Of a DNA stretch of 45,875 nucleotides, positions 1 to 8,075 are shown one piece after another. The translations under genes and the position numbers were made by a program. The stretch is from positions 1-45,875 of the forward strand of contig JALOBD010000002.1 of assembly GCA_023228445.1 (NCBI GenBank), given 5' to 3'. The notes under the pieces were generated by a model. The model did not search any database, was not told the DNA's origin, and saw only the letters and a list, made by a program, of their open reading frames with translations. This DNA comes from Sphaerochaeta sp. GTDB lineage: Bacteria > Spirochaetota > Spirochaetia > Sphaerochaetales > Sphaerochaetaceae. How positions within the stretch are numbered: the stretch's first letter is position 1; the number at the start of each line of letters is the position of its first letter.

Positions 1-1
1 C

Positions 2-223
2 CACGGCGAGATGATCAAGGCCCAGAGCCGGGCCATCCTCGAGCGCCTCTCCTCGACGGGCAGACTCGCCATCGGGGACCTCGAGCTGGCCAGCCTGACC
101 TTCAGTGCGACGGTCCAGCACTTTCTCCTGCGCCTGCTCAGCGAAGAGGAGACCGTGGTGGCCTGGGAGGAGGATCAGTTCGTGGCAGCCTTTGTCCGTC
201 TCTACGACCCCACTCTACATTGA
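2..223 (+). CDS. C-terminal part of a regulator, probably TetR family (5' truncated)
   Basis: The reading frame is open from the left edge and ends at TGA 221-223, so only about 73 C-terminal residues are seen. They are predicted helical, with a segment resembling the ligand-binding/dimerisation end of TetR-type repressors (FLLRLLSEEE, then a final FVRLYDPTLH). No DNA-binding domain lies in the window, so the family is an inference from the C-terminus only. The gene converges on argS and its last 9 bp overlap the argS stop region. Confidence 0.4.
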   Translation, partial: HGEMIKAQSRAILERLSSTGRLAIGDLELASLTFSATVQHFLLRLLSEEETVVAWEEDQFVAAFVRLYDPTLH

Positions 224-1978
224 GGCCAGATATGGGATCCCCACCAAGGTGAAGGCGTTCTTCAACACCTGGTCGACCATACGCACCAGGGCAATGCGGG
301 CACGCACCAGCGCAGGTGACGGAGCCTTGAGCACCGGGTTGTCGTGGTAGTAACGGCTGAAGAGCTTGCTCAGATCGTAGAGGTAGGCGGTCACCAGCGA
401 CGGGTCGTACTCCGCTCCCGCCTTGGCCACCACCTCCGGGTAGCGGGCCAGGAGCTTGATCAACTCGCGCTCATCACTGAGGGAGAGCAGACTCGCATCG
501 AAGGGCAGGGCCTCCACCTCCCTCTGCTCGCTGTGGAACTTTGCCAGCATGCTGCTGATACGTGCGCCCATATACTGCAAATAGGGGCCGGTATTCCCGT
601 TGAACGAGATCGACTCTGCGGGGTTGAAGATCATGTCCTTGGTAGCGGTGACTTGTAGCAGGTAGTAGTTCAACGCCCCCAGCGCAATGGCTCGGCTGGT
701 GTGGGCGATGTCACCGACCAACTCCTCGCGGCCCTTGGCACGAATCTCCTCTTCTGCAAGGGCGGTCAGTGAGGCGAGCAGCTCATCGGCATCGACGACC
801 GTCCCCTCGCGGCTCTTCATCTTCCCCTCGGGCAGGTTCACCATCCCGTAGGAGAGGTGATAGAGGCTCTTGGCCCACTGGTAGCCCAGGCGCTCGAGCA
901 CGCTGAAGAGGACCTTGAAGTGGTACTGCTGCTCGCTGCCCACCACGTAGATGTGGGCATCGAAGGGCCAGTCCTTGTGGCGCATGATCGCCGTTCCCAC
1001 ATCCTGGGTGATGTAGAGGCTGGTACCGTCGCTGCGCAGCAGCACCTTCTTGTCGAGCTTGATATCACAGAGGTCGACCCACACCGAGCCGTCCTCCTCC
1101 CGGTAGAAGACTCCTTCATCAAGTCCTTTGAGAATCTCATCCTTGCCGTACGTGTACGTCTCGCTCTCCCAGTAGTAGGCGTCGAAGCTGATACCCATCG
1201 CCTCGTAGCTCTCATAGAGCCCGGCCATGGTCCACTCATTCATCCGCTGCCAGAGGGCCATCACTTCACTGTCGCCCTCCTCCCACTTCTTGAGCATCTG
1301 TTGGGCCTGCTCTTCGGCGGTGGGGTCCTCCTTGGCCCACTGGGCGAACTTCACGTAGTAGTTACCGACGAGGTGGTCTCCCTTGATTCCTGAGCTCTGC
1401 GGGGTCTCGTTGTTGGAGAACTTTTGGTAGGCAAGCATCGACTTGCAGATGTGGACACCGCGGTTATTGATCAAATTGACCTTGCGCACGTCGGCACCAT
1501 TGGCCTTGAGGATCGCCGCCATGCTCATGCCGAGGCTGTCATTGCGCATATGGCCGAGGTGCAGCGGCTTGTTGGTGTTGGGACAGCTGAACTCGATGAC
1601 CACCCGTTTGCCGTCCAGCGATCCGTTGGCGCCGTACCCCTCTCCTGCTTCCTGGATCGTGGCGTTGAGCGCGGTGGCCAACGAGGCGACATCGATCTTG
1701 ATGTTGAGGTATGGGCCGCTGACCAAGAGCTCGCCGGTGGGACGGTCATCGAGAGCCTCGATGCGCTCCTTCAACCGTTTGGCAAGGATCGGGGCTCCGA
1801 TATGGAGGAGCTGTGCATACGCGAAGAGGGGGAAGGCGATGTCGCCCATCTCCGGCTTGGGGGGCACCTGGGCGACCAACGGGGGGAGGGTGGATTGTCC
1901 GCCCACCTCCTGCTCTATGATGTGCGCAAGGTGCGTTTCGATCAGACTCTTCCATGTATCGCGGATATTCTCAAGCAT
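215..1978 (-). CDS. argS: Arginyl-tRNA synthetase
   Basis: Cytoplasmic class I aminoacyl-tRNA synthetase charging tRNA-Arg. The 587-residue protein has the N-terminal Arg-specific domain (about 1-110), the HIGH motif as HLGH at 140-143 within NKPLHLGHMRND, a KMSKS-equivalent KMKSREG at about 386-392, and a C-terminal DALR-type anticodon-binding domain (about 460-587). An upstream in-frame start exists at 2020, but the ATG at 1978 is preferred because GAGG (1987-1990) sits 8 nt upstream and the domain begins there. It follows birA by 38 bp on the same strand and is probably co-transcribed with it. Its 3' end overlaps the convergent regulator by 9 bp. Confidence 0.96.
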   Translation of the reverse strand: MLENIRDTWKSLIETHLAHIIEQEVGGQSTLPPLVAQVPPKPEMGDIAFPLFAYAQLLHIGAPILAKRLKERIEALDDRPTGELLVSGPYLNIKIDVASLATALNATIQEAGEGYGANGSLDGKRVVIEFSCPNTNKPLHLGHMRNDSLGMSMAAILKANGADVRKVNLINNRGVHICKSMLAYQKFSNNETPQSSGIKGDHLVGNYYVKFAQWAKEDPTAEEQAQQMLKKWEEGDSEVMALWQRMNEWTMAGLYESYEAMGISFDAYYWESETYTYGKDEILKGLDEGVFYREEDGSVWVDLCDIKLDKKVLLRSDGTSLYITQDVGTAIMRHKDWPFDAHIYVVGSEQQYHFKVLFSVLERLGYQWAKSLYHLSYGMVNLPEGKMKSREGTVVDADELLASLTALAEEEIRAKGREELVGDIAHTSRAIALGALNYYLLQVTATKDMIFNPAESISFNGNTGPYLQYMGARISSMLAKFHSEQREVEALPFDASLLSLSDERELIKLLARYPEVVAKAGAEYDPSLVTAYLYDLSKLFSRYYHDNPVLKAPSPALVRARIALVRMVDQVLKNAFTLVGIPYLASM

Positions 1979-2016
1979 CGTGGTAACCTCACAGGCGACT
2001 ATACAACAAACCAAAC

Positions 2017-2970
2017 TCATCGGGCAAGGCGGATGGTGACCTCACCCGAGCCAAGGGCGTGGATCACCCCCTCCCCATCCTCGACGACGAGGCGGGCATC
2101 GTCATCGACTGCCACCACCCGGGCTACAAACTGTCCTCCCCCCTGGTGCACCACCACACTGCGCCCATCGAGCAGCGAGTGGGAGCGGTAGTAGGAGAGG
2201 TAGCTGCGATCAGGGAGGAGCTCGATCAACGCGCTGAGGTGCTCGACGATTCTGATGACCAACTGGGTTGCATCGAGGGAGAGGGCCGCCTCATCCTCGC
2301 TCTCGTAGAGGGAGATGGCAGACGCCTTCAACGCTCCGTCAAAGGGGGTGAAGAGGTTGATGCCGATGCCCACCACCACCGAGCTGAGCTGCCCGCTCTC
2401 CATGCCCACCACCCCCTCGGTGAGGATCCCGCACACCTTCTTCTCCCGGTAGTAGAGGTCGTTGACCCACTTGATGGCACACACGACCCCGGCTGCCTCC
2501 ACCAAGGCACGATGGACAGCGACGCTGGCCATGCTGGTGAGCAGTGTCGCCTCACTGACGGCGAAGGAGAGGGGGAGTTTGAGTGAGAGGTAGAGCCCGC
2601 CGCGAGGGCTGTAGAAGGGGCGGCCCAACCTCCCTCGCCCTTGGCTCTGGGCTAGTGCGATGACCACCGCCCGCTCACTCTCCAGCCACTTCGCGTAGCG
2701 GTTGGTCGAATCGATGGTATCAAAGACCTGCACATCCCACCCGCCAAGGGCTCGCTGGAGGCGAGCATGGTCAAAGAGCGGACTCATCGAGACGAGGCGG
2801 TAGCCGACCTTTGGCTTCCCTTCGATGAGGTGGCCCTCATCACGCAGGCGCTCGACAGCCTTCCACACCGCCGCCCGACTGATACCCAGCCTCTGTGCCA
2901 GAGCCGAGCCTGAGATTGGACGCTCCCGTTCATGGGCCAAAGAGTGGAGCACCGTTTCCTTGTTCGTCAC
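2017..2970 (-). CDS. birA: Bifunctional biotin--protein ligase / biotin repressor
   Basis: Activates biotin to biotinyl-AMP and attaches it to carboxylase carrier domains; bifunctional members also repress biotin genes. The protein is about 317 residues, normal for the two-domain type. A winged helix-turn-helix covers about 1-60 (ALAQRLGISRAAVWKAVERL), and the ligase domain has GRGRLGR at 111-117 and KWVND at 167-171. The frame stays open far upstream, but that extension overlaps bioY and is low-complexity. Two adjacent GTG codons (2973 and 2970) follow AGGGGG; I use the second, giving VTNKETVL. It is divergent from bioY, with a palindrome between them that is a likely BirA site. Confidence 0.92.
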   Translation of the reverse strand: MTNKETVLHSLAHERERPISGSALAQRLGISRAAVWKAVERLRDEGHLIEGKPKVGYRLVSMSPLFDHARLQRALGGWDVQVFDTIDSTNRYAKWLESERAVVIALAQSQGRGRLGRPFYSPRGGLYLSLKLPLSFAVSEATLLTSMASVAVHRALVEAAGVVCAIKWVNDLYYREKKVCGILTEGVVGMESGQLSSVVVGIGINLFTPFDGALKASAISLYESEDEAALSLDATQLVIRIVEHLSALIELLPDRSYLSYYRSHSLLDGRSVVVHQGGGQFVARVVAVDDDARLVVEDGEGVIHALGSGEVTIRLAR

Positions 2971-2982
2971 CACAATCCCCCT

Positions 2983-3009
2983 ATTGTCAACCTTTTGGCA
3001 GTTTACAAT
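2983..3009. promoter_or_regulatory. Candidate BirA operator between birA and bioY
   Basis: An imperfect inverted repeat: ATTGTCAAC (2983-2991), 9-nt spacer, GTTTACAAT (3001-3009); 8 of 9 positions are complementary. The half-sites match the known BirA half-site (TTGTAAAC), but the usual BirA operator has a longer spacer (about 14-16 nt between 9-nt halves). The right half overlaps the bioY -35 hexamer (3002-3007). Its location between the biotin ligase/repressor and the biotin transporter supports the call; the short spacer is the weak point. Confidence 0.55.
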
Positions 3010-3030
3010 GAAAGGGCACAGTGTTACCAT
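3002..3030 (+). promoter_or_regulatory. bioY promoter, predicted leaderless
   Basis: TTTACA at 3002-3007, a 17-nt spacer, and TACCAT at 3025-3030. Six nucleotides follow before the ATG at 3037, so transcription is expected to start at or next to the start codon. No Shine-Dalgarno sequence precedes the ATG (CGCCCC). Confidence 0.6.
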
Positions 3031-3036
3031 CGCCCC

Positions 3037-3591
3037 ATGCAACAAAAACGCCTGATCCTTACCGCCCTCTTCGCTGCCTTGATCATCGTGGGCTCGTACA
3101 TCCGTTTCCCGCTTCCACCGGTGCCCATCACACTGCAGACCCTCTTCGTCCTGCTCGCAGGCTTTCTTGGTGGATCCCGGATGGCCCTCTTCAGCGTTGC
3201 TACCTACCTGTTGCTCGGCTTCATCGGTCTTCCCGTCTTCAGCGGAGGCGGCGGAATCGGCTACCTGCTCGGTCCAACCGGCGGGTTTTTGGTCGGTATC
3301 GTACCGGCGGCCATCATCGCCGGCCTTGCAGGCAACTACCGGCAGAAAGATGAGAAACCCACGCAGTACCTCTTCCTGTGTGTTGTCTACGGCCTGGCGG
3401 CCACCCTCCTCATCTATGGGTGCGGGGTTTCTTGGCTGAAGGTCAGCCGATCCCTCTCCTGGCGCGTTGCGATCCAAGCCGGCATGCTCCCCTTCGTAAT
3501 CGGGGATGTGGCCAAGCTCATTGTGGCCACCCAGCTTGCCCGCTCATTTCACCACCGGATCGAGCGTTTCCTCGACCCCACTCTTGCATAA
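3037..3591 (+). CDS. bioY: Biotin transporter S-component BioY
   Basis: Membrane substrate-binding (S) component that imports biotin, alone or with an ECF energizing module. The 184-residue protein has about six hydrophobic segments and BioY hallmarks: FPLPPVPITLQTLFVLLAG near the N-terminus, the glycine-rich FSGGGGIGYLLGPTGGF, and a C-terminal PFVIGDVAKLIVA. An in-frame start at 2932 would overlap birA; ATG 3037 fits the family's N-terminus and the promoter. No ecfA or ecfT gene is nearby, so the energizing module, if used, must be elsewhere. It is divergent from birA, consistent with biotin-responsive control. Confidence 0.93.
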   Translation: MQQKRLILTALFAALIIVGSYIRFPLPPVPITLQTLFVLLAGFLGGSRMALFSVATYLLLGFIGLPVFSGGGGIGYLLGPTGGFLVGIVPAAIIAGLAGNYRQKDEKPTQYLFLCVVYGLAATLLIYGCGVSWLKVSRSLSWRVAIQAGMLPFVIGDVAKLIVATQLARSFHHRIERFLDPTLA

Positions 3592-3613
3592 CAGTTGAGA
3601 AGAACCCTATGGT
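3584..3613 (+). promoter_or_regulatory. Candidate promoter of the serine acetyltransferase gene
   Basis: TTGCAT (3584-3589), an 18-nt spacer and TATGGT (3608-3613), which ends 6 nt before ATG 3620. This resembles the leaderless arrangement at other genes here. The -35 is weak and overlaps the end of bioY. Confidence 0.4.
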
Positions 3614-3619
3614 ATGTCC

Positions 3620-4537
3620 ATGAAGACATGCATAGACTATCAGTTTGACGCTGAAATTTTTATTCCCGCGCTGCTGTCGACCTACGACCGCATTGCTGGA
3701 ACCGCCAACTTCCACGGCCTCAAGCCGCTTCCGCAGATGCAAGTCATCGGCGAAATCTGCAACGAGCTGCTTGAGTTGATGTTCCCCGGTCGCTGCGGGC
3801 GTGAACGTCGCGGCCTGACTCTGGACCAGATCCTGCTGCAGCAACTTGAGCAGGTCGGCGCAGCCCTCAAGGGGCAGATCCTGCTCGCATACCAATACGA
3901 GGACCCATCGCTGGAGCGCTACGATGCGATGGTCCAGAGCGACCAGATTGTCCGATCATTGAGCGCGCTGTTGCCTCAGATCCGCCTTGATCTGAAGAAG
4001 GATGTGCAGGCCGGCTACGATGGGGACCCGGCTACCAAGACGATTCGCGAAGTGGTCCTCTCCTACCCCTACATCAAGAGCCTGACCACCCACCGTATCG
4101 CCCATGAGCTCTTCAAGATGGGGGTGCCCCTCATCCCGCGGATGATGAGCGAGTTCGCCCACAGTGAGACGGGCATCGACATCCACCCCGGCGCCCAGAT
4201 CGGCAGCTCCTTCTTCATCGACCACGGAACCGGCACCGTCATCGGCGAGACGACGGTCATCGGCAACAACGCCAAGCTCTACCAAGGGGTGACCCTCGGA
4301 GCGTTGAGCTTCCCCAAGGATGGGTGCGGCTCGTTGATCAGGGGGGTGAAGCGCCATCCGACAATCGAGGACAACGTGACCGTCTACGCCAATGCGACGA
4401 TCCTCGGGAACATCACCATCGGGGCCAACTCGATCATCGGCAGCAACGTGTGGATCAAAGACTCGGTGCCAGCCAACTCGATGGTGACCATCGCCGAGGT
4501 GCAGATGACTATCCGGGAGATCAACAACAGGAGGTAG
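3620..4537 (+). CDS. Serine O-acetyltransferase (CysE/EpsC-like)
   Basis: Transfers acetyl from acetyl-CoA to L-serine, the first step of cysteine synthesis. The protein has about 305 residues: an alpha-helical N-terminal half, then a left-handed beta-helix of hexapeptide repeats (about 185-295). Typical motifs are IDIHPGAQIGSSFFIDHGTGTVIGE and a further turn GVTLGALS. It is the longer EpsC-like form. ATG 3620 is chosen from the upstream -10; ATG 3614 (two residues longer) has only a weak GAGAAG ahead of it. No cysK is adjacent. The gene ends 1 bp before the convergent mtaB stop. Confidence 0.88.
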   Translation: MKTCIDYQFDAEIFIPALLSTYDRIAGTANFHGLKPLPQMQVIGEICNELLELMFPGRCGRERRGLTLDQILLQQLEQVGAALKGQILLAYQYEDPSLERYDAMVQSDQIVRSLSALLPQIRLDLKKDVQAGYDGDPATKTIREVVLSYPYIKSLTTHRIAHELFKMGVPLIPRMMSEFAHSETGIDIHPGAQIGSSFFIDHGTGTVIGETTVIGNNAKLYQGVTLGALSFPKDGCGSLIRGVKRHPTIEDNVTVYANATILGNITIGANSIIGSNVWIKDSVPANSMVTIAEVQMTIREINNRR

Positions 4538-4538
4538 G

Positions 4539-5852
4539 TCAGACCACCTGCCGTTCGACGAGGAAGCTGATGCAGCTCTCCCCCTCGACCACCGGCCCGA
4601 AGCGCCCTGCCACCAACATCCCCTCGCGTCCAAACGCGGGGGGATCGTCAATCTTCACCTCCAGATAGTTGCCACTGACTCCATACCACGAGCCACCCTT
4701 TCGATTCTGGAGGATGACCTCACCCCGCTGGCCAACCTGTCGGCTCTGATAGCGTTCAAAGAGGGTCCTGCCCACCGCTCGCAGTACTTTTGCCCGCTCG
4801 TCACGCACCGACTCGGCCACCCTGTCGGTTGGGTTTGCAAGCGGAGTGTCAGGCCGCGGGGAGAAGGGGAAGATATGCAGTGCGGCAAACTCTTGGGAGA
4901 GGATGAGGTCACGCGTCTGGGCAAAGTCCGCCTCGCTCTCGCCGGGAAGGCCGGTGATGAAGTCGGCGGCGATGAAGGGGTCGTCCTTGACCCGTCTGAG
5001 GTGCTCGAGGATCTGCTTCAACTCCTCGATGGTGTAATTTCGATCCACCCGCTTGAGAATCCGATCACTGCCGCTTTGGATGGGGATGTGGAAGTGCGGT
5101 TGCATGCGCGTGTCTGAGAGCACATCGAGGAGACGGGCATCGATATGGTCAGGCTCCATCGAGGAGAGGCGCAGGCGCATGGAGGAGGAGAGGTTGGACA
5201 ACAGCGCCTCCAGCAGTCCGCCGAGGCCAGAACCCTGGTGGTCGTACATCGTCAGGTTCACCCCGGTAAGCATGATCTCCTGAAATCCCGCCCGCTGGAG
5301 CGATAAGGCCCGCTCGACGACGGTCGCCACATCGAGGCTGATCGCCTCACCGCGGGCGATGTGGACGCGGCAATAGGCACAGCTGTTGTCACAGCCGTCC
5401 TGGACCTTCAGGTAGGCACGGCTGTGGTAGGAGAAGGTGGCAGCATCGTAATCGAAGGGCGACGCTGCCTCATCGCCGAAGGAGCGGGCTGCTTCATCGA
5501 GCGTGAAGCCCGCCAACAGGCAGCTGTTGATATGCTTGGCCAGTTTGAGCAGCTGGGCCTTCTTGGAGAGGGGGACGATGATGAGCCGCTGCCCAAGGGC
5601 TGAGAGCTCTTCGCTGTTGACCTGGGCGTAGCAGCCGGTGACGAGGGTCACCCCCTGCTCACAGAACTTGCGGATCATGCGCCGGGCTTTCTGTTCAGCC
5701 TTGCTGGTGACCGTGCAGGTGTTGACGATGTAAAGGTCGCTTGGCACCCTCTCAGAGACGATGGCAAAGCCCTCTTGGGCGAACGAGTCGGCGATCGCCT
5801 CGCTCTCGCACTGGTTGAGCCGACACCCCAAGGTATAGACACAGACGTTCAA
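4539..5852 (-). CDS. mtaB: tRNA (t6A37) methylthiotransferase, MtaB type
   Basis: Radical SAM enzyme that adds a methylthio group to t6A at position 37 of tRNAs reading ANN codons. In the 437-residue protein, the N-terminal UPF0004 domain carries cluster cysteines C10, C46 and C74. The radical SAM domain has C154-x3-C158-x2-C161 (CDNSCAYC), and a TRAM-like C-terminus spans about 365-437. The motif YTLGCRLNQCESEAI is typical of MtaB rather than MiaB. The first four bases overlap the end of the upstream tyrA-like gene (ATGA), so the two are probably translationally coupled. Confidence 0.9.
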   Translation of the reverse strand: MNVCVYTLGCRLNQCESEAIADSFAQEGFAIVSERVPSDLYIVNTCTVTSKAEQKARRMIRKFCEQGVTLVTGCYAQVNSEELSALGQRLIIVPLSKKAQLLKLAKHINSCLLAGFTLDEAARSFGDEAASPFDYDAATFSYHSRAYLKVQDGCDNSCAYCRVHIARGEAISLDVATVVERALSLQRAGFQEIMLTGVNLTMYDHQGSGLGGLLEALLSNLSSSMRLRLSSMEPDHIDARLLDVLSDTRMQPHFHIPIQSGSDRILKRVDRNYTIEELKQILEHLRRVKDDPFIAADFITGLPGESEADFAQTRDLILSQEFAALHIFPFSPRPDTPLANPTDRVAESVRDERAKVLRAVGRTLFERYQSRQVGQRGEVILQNRKGGSWYGVSGNYLEVKIDDPPAFGREGMLVAGRFGPVVEGESCISFLVERQVV

Positions 5853-6598
5853 TGATGCTCCTCCTGCTTTCTCAGTTGCTCCATCACCACCTCGATGGCT
5901 CCCTTGAGCCCCATGCGCATCTGTTTGGCATAGGGATTGTAGCGCTGCAGGTCATAGAAGAGCTGGATGGGGTCGTTGCAAGTCTGTTCCATGACGGTGA
6001 GCAGCGTCTTGTAGCCGGTGGTGGCAAGTTCGGTGGGCCGGGCGCTGAGCTCTGCGAGGGTACGCCCGATGAAGTGGGTGATGCCCTGAGACCACGCCGC
6101 CTCCCGGTCGTGCTGTTCACAGCTCATAGCGAGCACCTTCAGGCCCCAGCGGGAGAACTCACGCTGCCACCACAAGAGCGTCTCCTCTTTGCAATGAACC
6201 GCGCTGATGATCATCGGCAGGCCTACCACCCCGTGCTTGCCACTGTCGGGACCGAACATCGGATGGGTCGCGATACACTCGATCTGTGGTGGCAAGAGGC
6301 GGCCCATCACCTCAGCGGGATGGAGCTTCACCGAGCAGGTATCCATGACCACGGTGTGCTCCCCGATGCGGGACGCGGTACGGGCCACCACCTCCTCGAA
6401 GCTGCTGATGGAGACACAGTAGAAGAGCGCCGAAGCGGTGAGCACCTCGCTCTCGCTTGCCAGCCTCACCCCCTCCGGGACCGCCTTGCTGGAGCGTGAC
6501 CAGGCTATGACATCGAACCCATGGCGGGCCAACTCCTGTGCCCAGAAGACTCCGAACCGTCCCAAGCCATACACACCGACTGTTTTCACTTGTTCCAT
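5849..6598 (-). CDS. tyrA: Prephenate/arogenate dehydrogenase family protein
   Basis: NAD(P)-dependent oxidative decarboxylation of prephenate (or arogenate), the committed step to tyrosine. The 249-residue protein starts with a Rossmann motif GLGRFG (11-16). It contains VVMDTCSVK and ATHPMFGPDSGKHG, the TyrA substrate-site signatures, and a helical C-terminal dimerisation region. It lacks a chorismate mutase or ACT domain. An upstream in-frame ATG at 6607 is possible, but it lies inside the predicted -10, so ATG 6598 is preferred. The stop overlaps the mtaB start by 4 bp. Confidence 0.82.
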   Translation of the reverse strand: MEQVKTVGVYGLGRFGVFWAQELARHGFDVIAWSRSSKAVPEGVRLASESEVLTASALFYCVSISSFEEVVARTASRIGEHTVVMDTCSVKLHPAEVMGRLLPPQIECIATHPMFGPDSGKHGVVGLPMIISAVHCKEETLLWWQREFSRWGLKVLAMSCEQHDREAAWSQGITHFIGRTLAELSARPTELATTGYKTLLTVMEQTCNDPIQLFYDLQRYNPYAKQMRMGLKGAIEVVMEQLRKQEEHH

Positions 6599-6605
6599 GG
6601 AGGTC

Positions 6606-6635
6606 ATTGTATATAAAAACCAAGTTGCCTAGCAA
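6606..6635 (-). promoter_or_regulatory. tyrA-mtaB promoter, predicted leaderless
   Basis: On the minus strand: TTGCTA (6630-6635), an 18-nt spacer, TACAAT (6606-6611), then 7 nt to the ATG at 6598. There is no Shine-Dalgarno sequence. Confidence 0.5.
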
Positions 6636-6636
6636 C
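6624..6636. promoter_or_regulatory. Palindrome overlapping the tyrA -35
   Basis: Perfect inverted repeat GTTGC-CTA-GCAAC. It covers the predicted -35 hexamer of tyrA (6630-6635), so it is well placed to be a repressor operator. The regulator is unknown. Confidence 0.4.
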
Positions 6637-6820
6637 AGCACTGGGGAAAACCGATGACGGACTGAGGCACAGCACCTCGGCATCGGGCCACTGGAGGAGA
6701 CCGCTATGCCTTGCACATGCCCATCTCTCACCTGAGTTGGTCGAAGAAGCACTCTGCAATTGGATAATCTTGGAGGGCGGAGAGCTGATACCGCTCTATC
6801 GAGATTGACACGACCGGAGC

Positions 6821-7969
6821 TCATCGATCAGCTGGCTGTGCCTTGAACAAGAGCAACGAAACCGTCCCCACCGCCATCAGGGAGGCGAGGAAGAGGAAGA
6901 CCGCGTTCAGGCCAACGGAGGCGATGATGGCGCTGAGGGCGAGCGGGATGATGATCCGTCCCACCGTCGAACCCATCGAGCGGATGTTGGAGAGCTGCAA
7001 GAGCTCCCCGGGCCACACGGAGATCTCCAAGACCTGGCTGACGGGGTTTGCGCCCCCCATGCCCAGGCCCAGAAGCGCCATGCTCAGGTAGGCAAACGGC
7101 AAGGAAGGGGAGCGTGAGAAGAGGATGAGGGCCGCCACGCTGGCCAGGCTGAGGGCCAGGAGGATGGGCTTGGCCCGCCCTCCCCGCCTGAGAAGCGGGA
7201 TCACGACCAACCGGCTCACCGACGCCCCACCGTGGATAATCGAGATGGCCAGCCCGATCTCGGCCGGGCCGGCAGCAAAGCGCTCGGAGAGGGAGAGCAG
7301 CGGATAGACGACGTTGGTGTACTCCACCGAATTCGCGATGATGAGAAAGAGGAGATACGAGAGAAAACGCCCGTCGGTGAGCAACGAGAAAGAATCGCGA
7401 AGCCGTGTCACACGCTTGGCATACCGCTGGATATCTGCAGGGGTTTTTTGCAGGGCGATCAACACGGCCATGATGAGGTAGAGCAGTGCCATCTGCAGGT
7501 AGCCGTGGTACCACACCCCCTCCTTGAGGTACGTGATGTACCACCCGCTTGCGATGGCACTGATGGAGAAGATCAGGTGCATCAGCGGGATGTTCCGCCG
7601 CATGTGGGCGGGGTCAGCGGCAACCATCAGCACCGGATTGCTTGTTCCATAGAGGTAGCCGCACAAAGAACTGAGCAAGAAGAAGAACGAGAAGACAATA
7701 CGGCTTGTGCTAGAGGCCATGCCCAGCAACGCTGCCGAGGAACCGAGGATTCCCACCACCACCATGGCATGGGGGGAGAGAACCCGGCCGATGACGGGTA
7801 GGAGGAGGAAGGAGACAAGGCTGCCGACCTGGCCTATGGACATCAACTGTCCCATCTCTTCAATGGTCATGGAGTTCGCCGCCCTGATCTCTTCAAAGAG
7901 ACCGCCGAAGAGCGATGAGGAGAGGGCGAGGACGATGACCATCACAAAGAGGAGGTACTTGAAGCGCAT
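6821..7969 (-). CDS. Major facilitator superfamily transporter
   Basis: Twelve-helix carrier of about 382 residues: hydrophobic segments run the whole length, with a basic central loop near ADIQRYAKRVTRLRD separating the two six-helix halves. Substrate cannot be read from the sequence. The ATG at 7969 (MRFKYLLFV) gives a normal MFS N-terminus; an in-frame ATG at 7984 adds five residues. Neither has a clear Shine-Dalgarno sequence, and TATGGT ends 5 nt before ATG 7969 without a good -35. It is divergent from pta across about 106 bp. Confidence 0.85.
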   Translation of the reverse strand: MRFKYLLFVMVIVLALSSSLFGGLFEEIRAANSMTIEEMGQLMSIGQVGSLVSFLLLPVIGRVLSPHAMVVVGILGSSAALLGMASSTSRIVFSFFFLLSSLCGYLYGTSNPVLMVAADPAHMRRNIPLMHLIFSISAIASGWYITYLKEGVWYHGYLQMALLYLIMAVLIALQKTPADIQRYAKRVTRLRDSFSLLTDGRFLSYLLFLIIANSVEYTNVVYPLLSLSERFAAGPAEIGLAISIIHGGASVSRLVVIPLLRRGGRAKPILLALSLASVAALILFSRSPSLPFAYLSMALLGLGMGGANPVSQVLEISVWPGELLQLSNIRSMGSTVGRIIIPLALSAIIASVGLNAVFLFLASLMAVGTVSLLLFKAQPADR

Positions 7970-8010
7970 GATTGACCATACCACAGAGCAGCGCTTCGAT
8001 TACAGACTCC

Positions 8011-8039
8011 TTTCCCAAGATTACACTTCATGCTACGAT
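8011..8039 (+). promoter_or_regulatory. Possible pta promoter
   Basis: TTTCCC (8011-8016), 17-nt spacer, TACGAT (8034-8039). The -35 is weak. It would give a leader of about 30 nt that contains the pta Shine-Dalgarno sequence. Confidence 0.35.
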
Positions 8040-8075
8040 GGGCTCATACCAAACAACGCTGTCAAGGAGCAAGAG

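Noticed and set aside
2974..3477. 168-residue N-terminal extension of BirA
   Set aside because: It is antisense to bioY and low-complexity; normal BirA length is reached from the GTG at 2970.
6617..6808. 63-codon open frame without a start codon between tyrA and the MFS gene, ending LEGGELIPLYRD
   Set aside because: It looks somewhat protein-like and could be a gene remnant, but there is no start, no SD and no recognisable family; chance is as likely.
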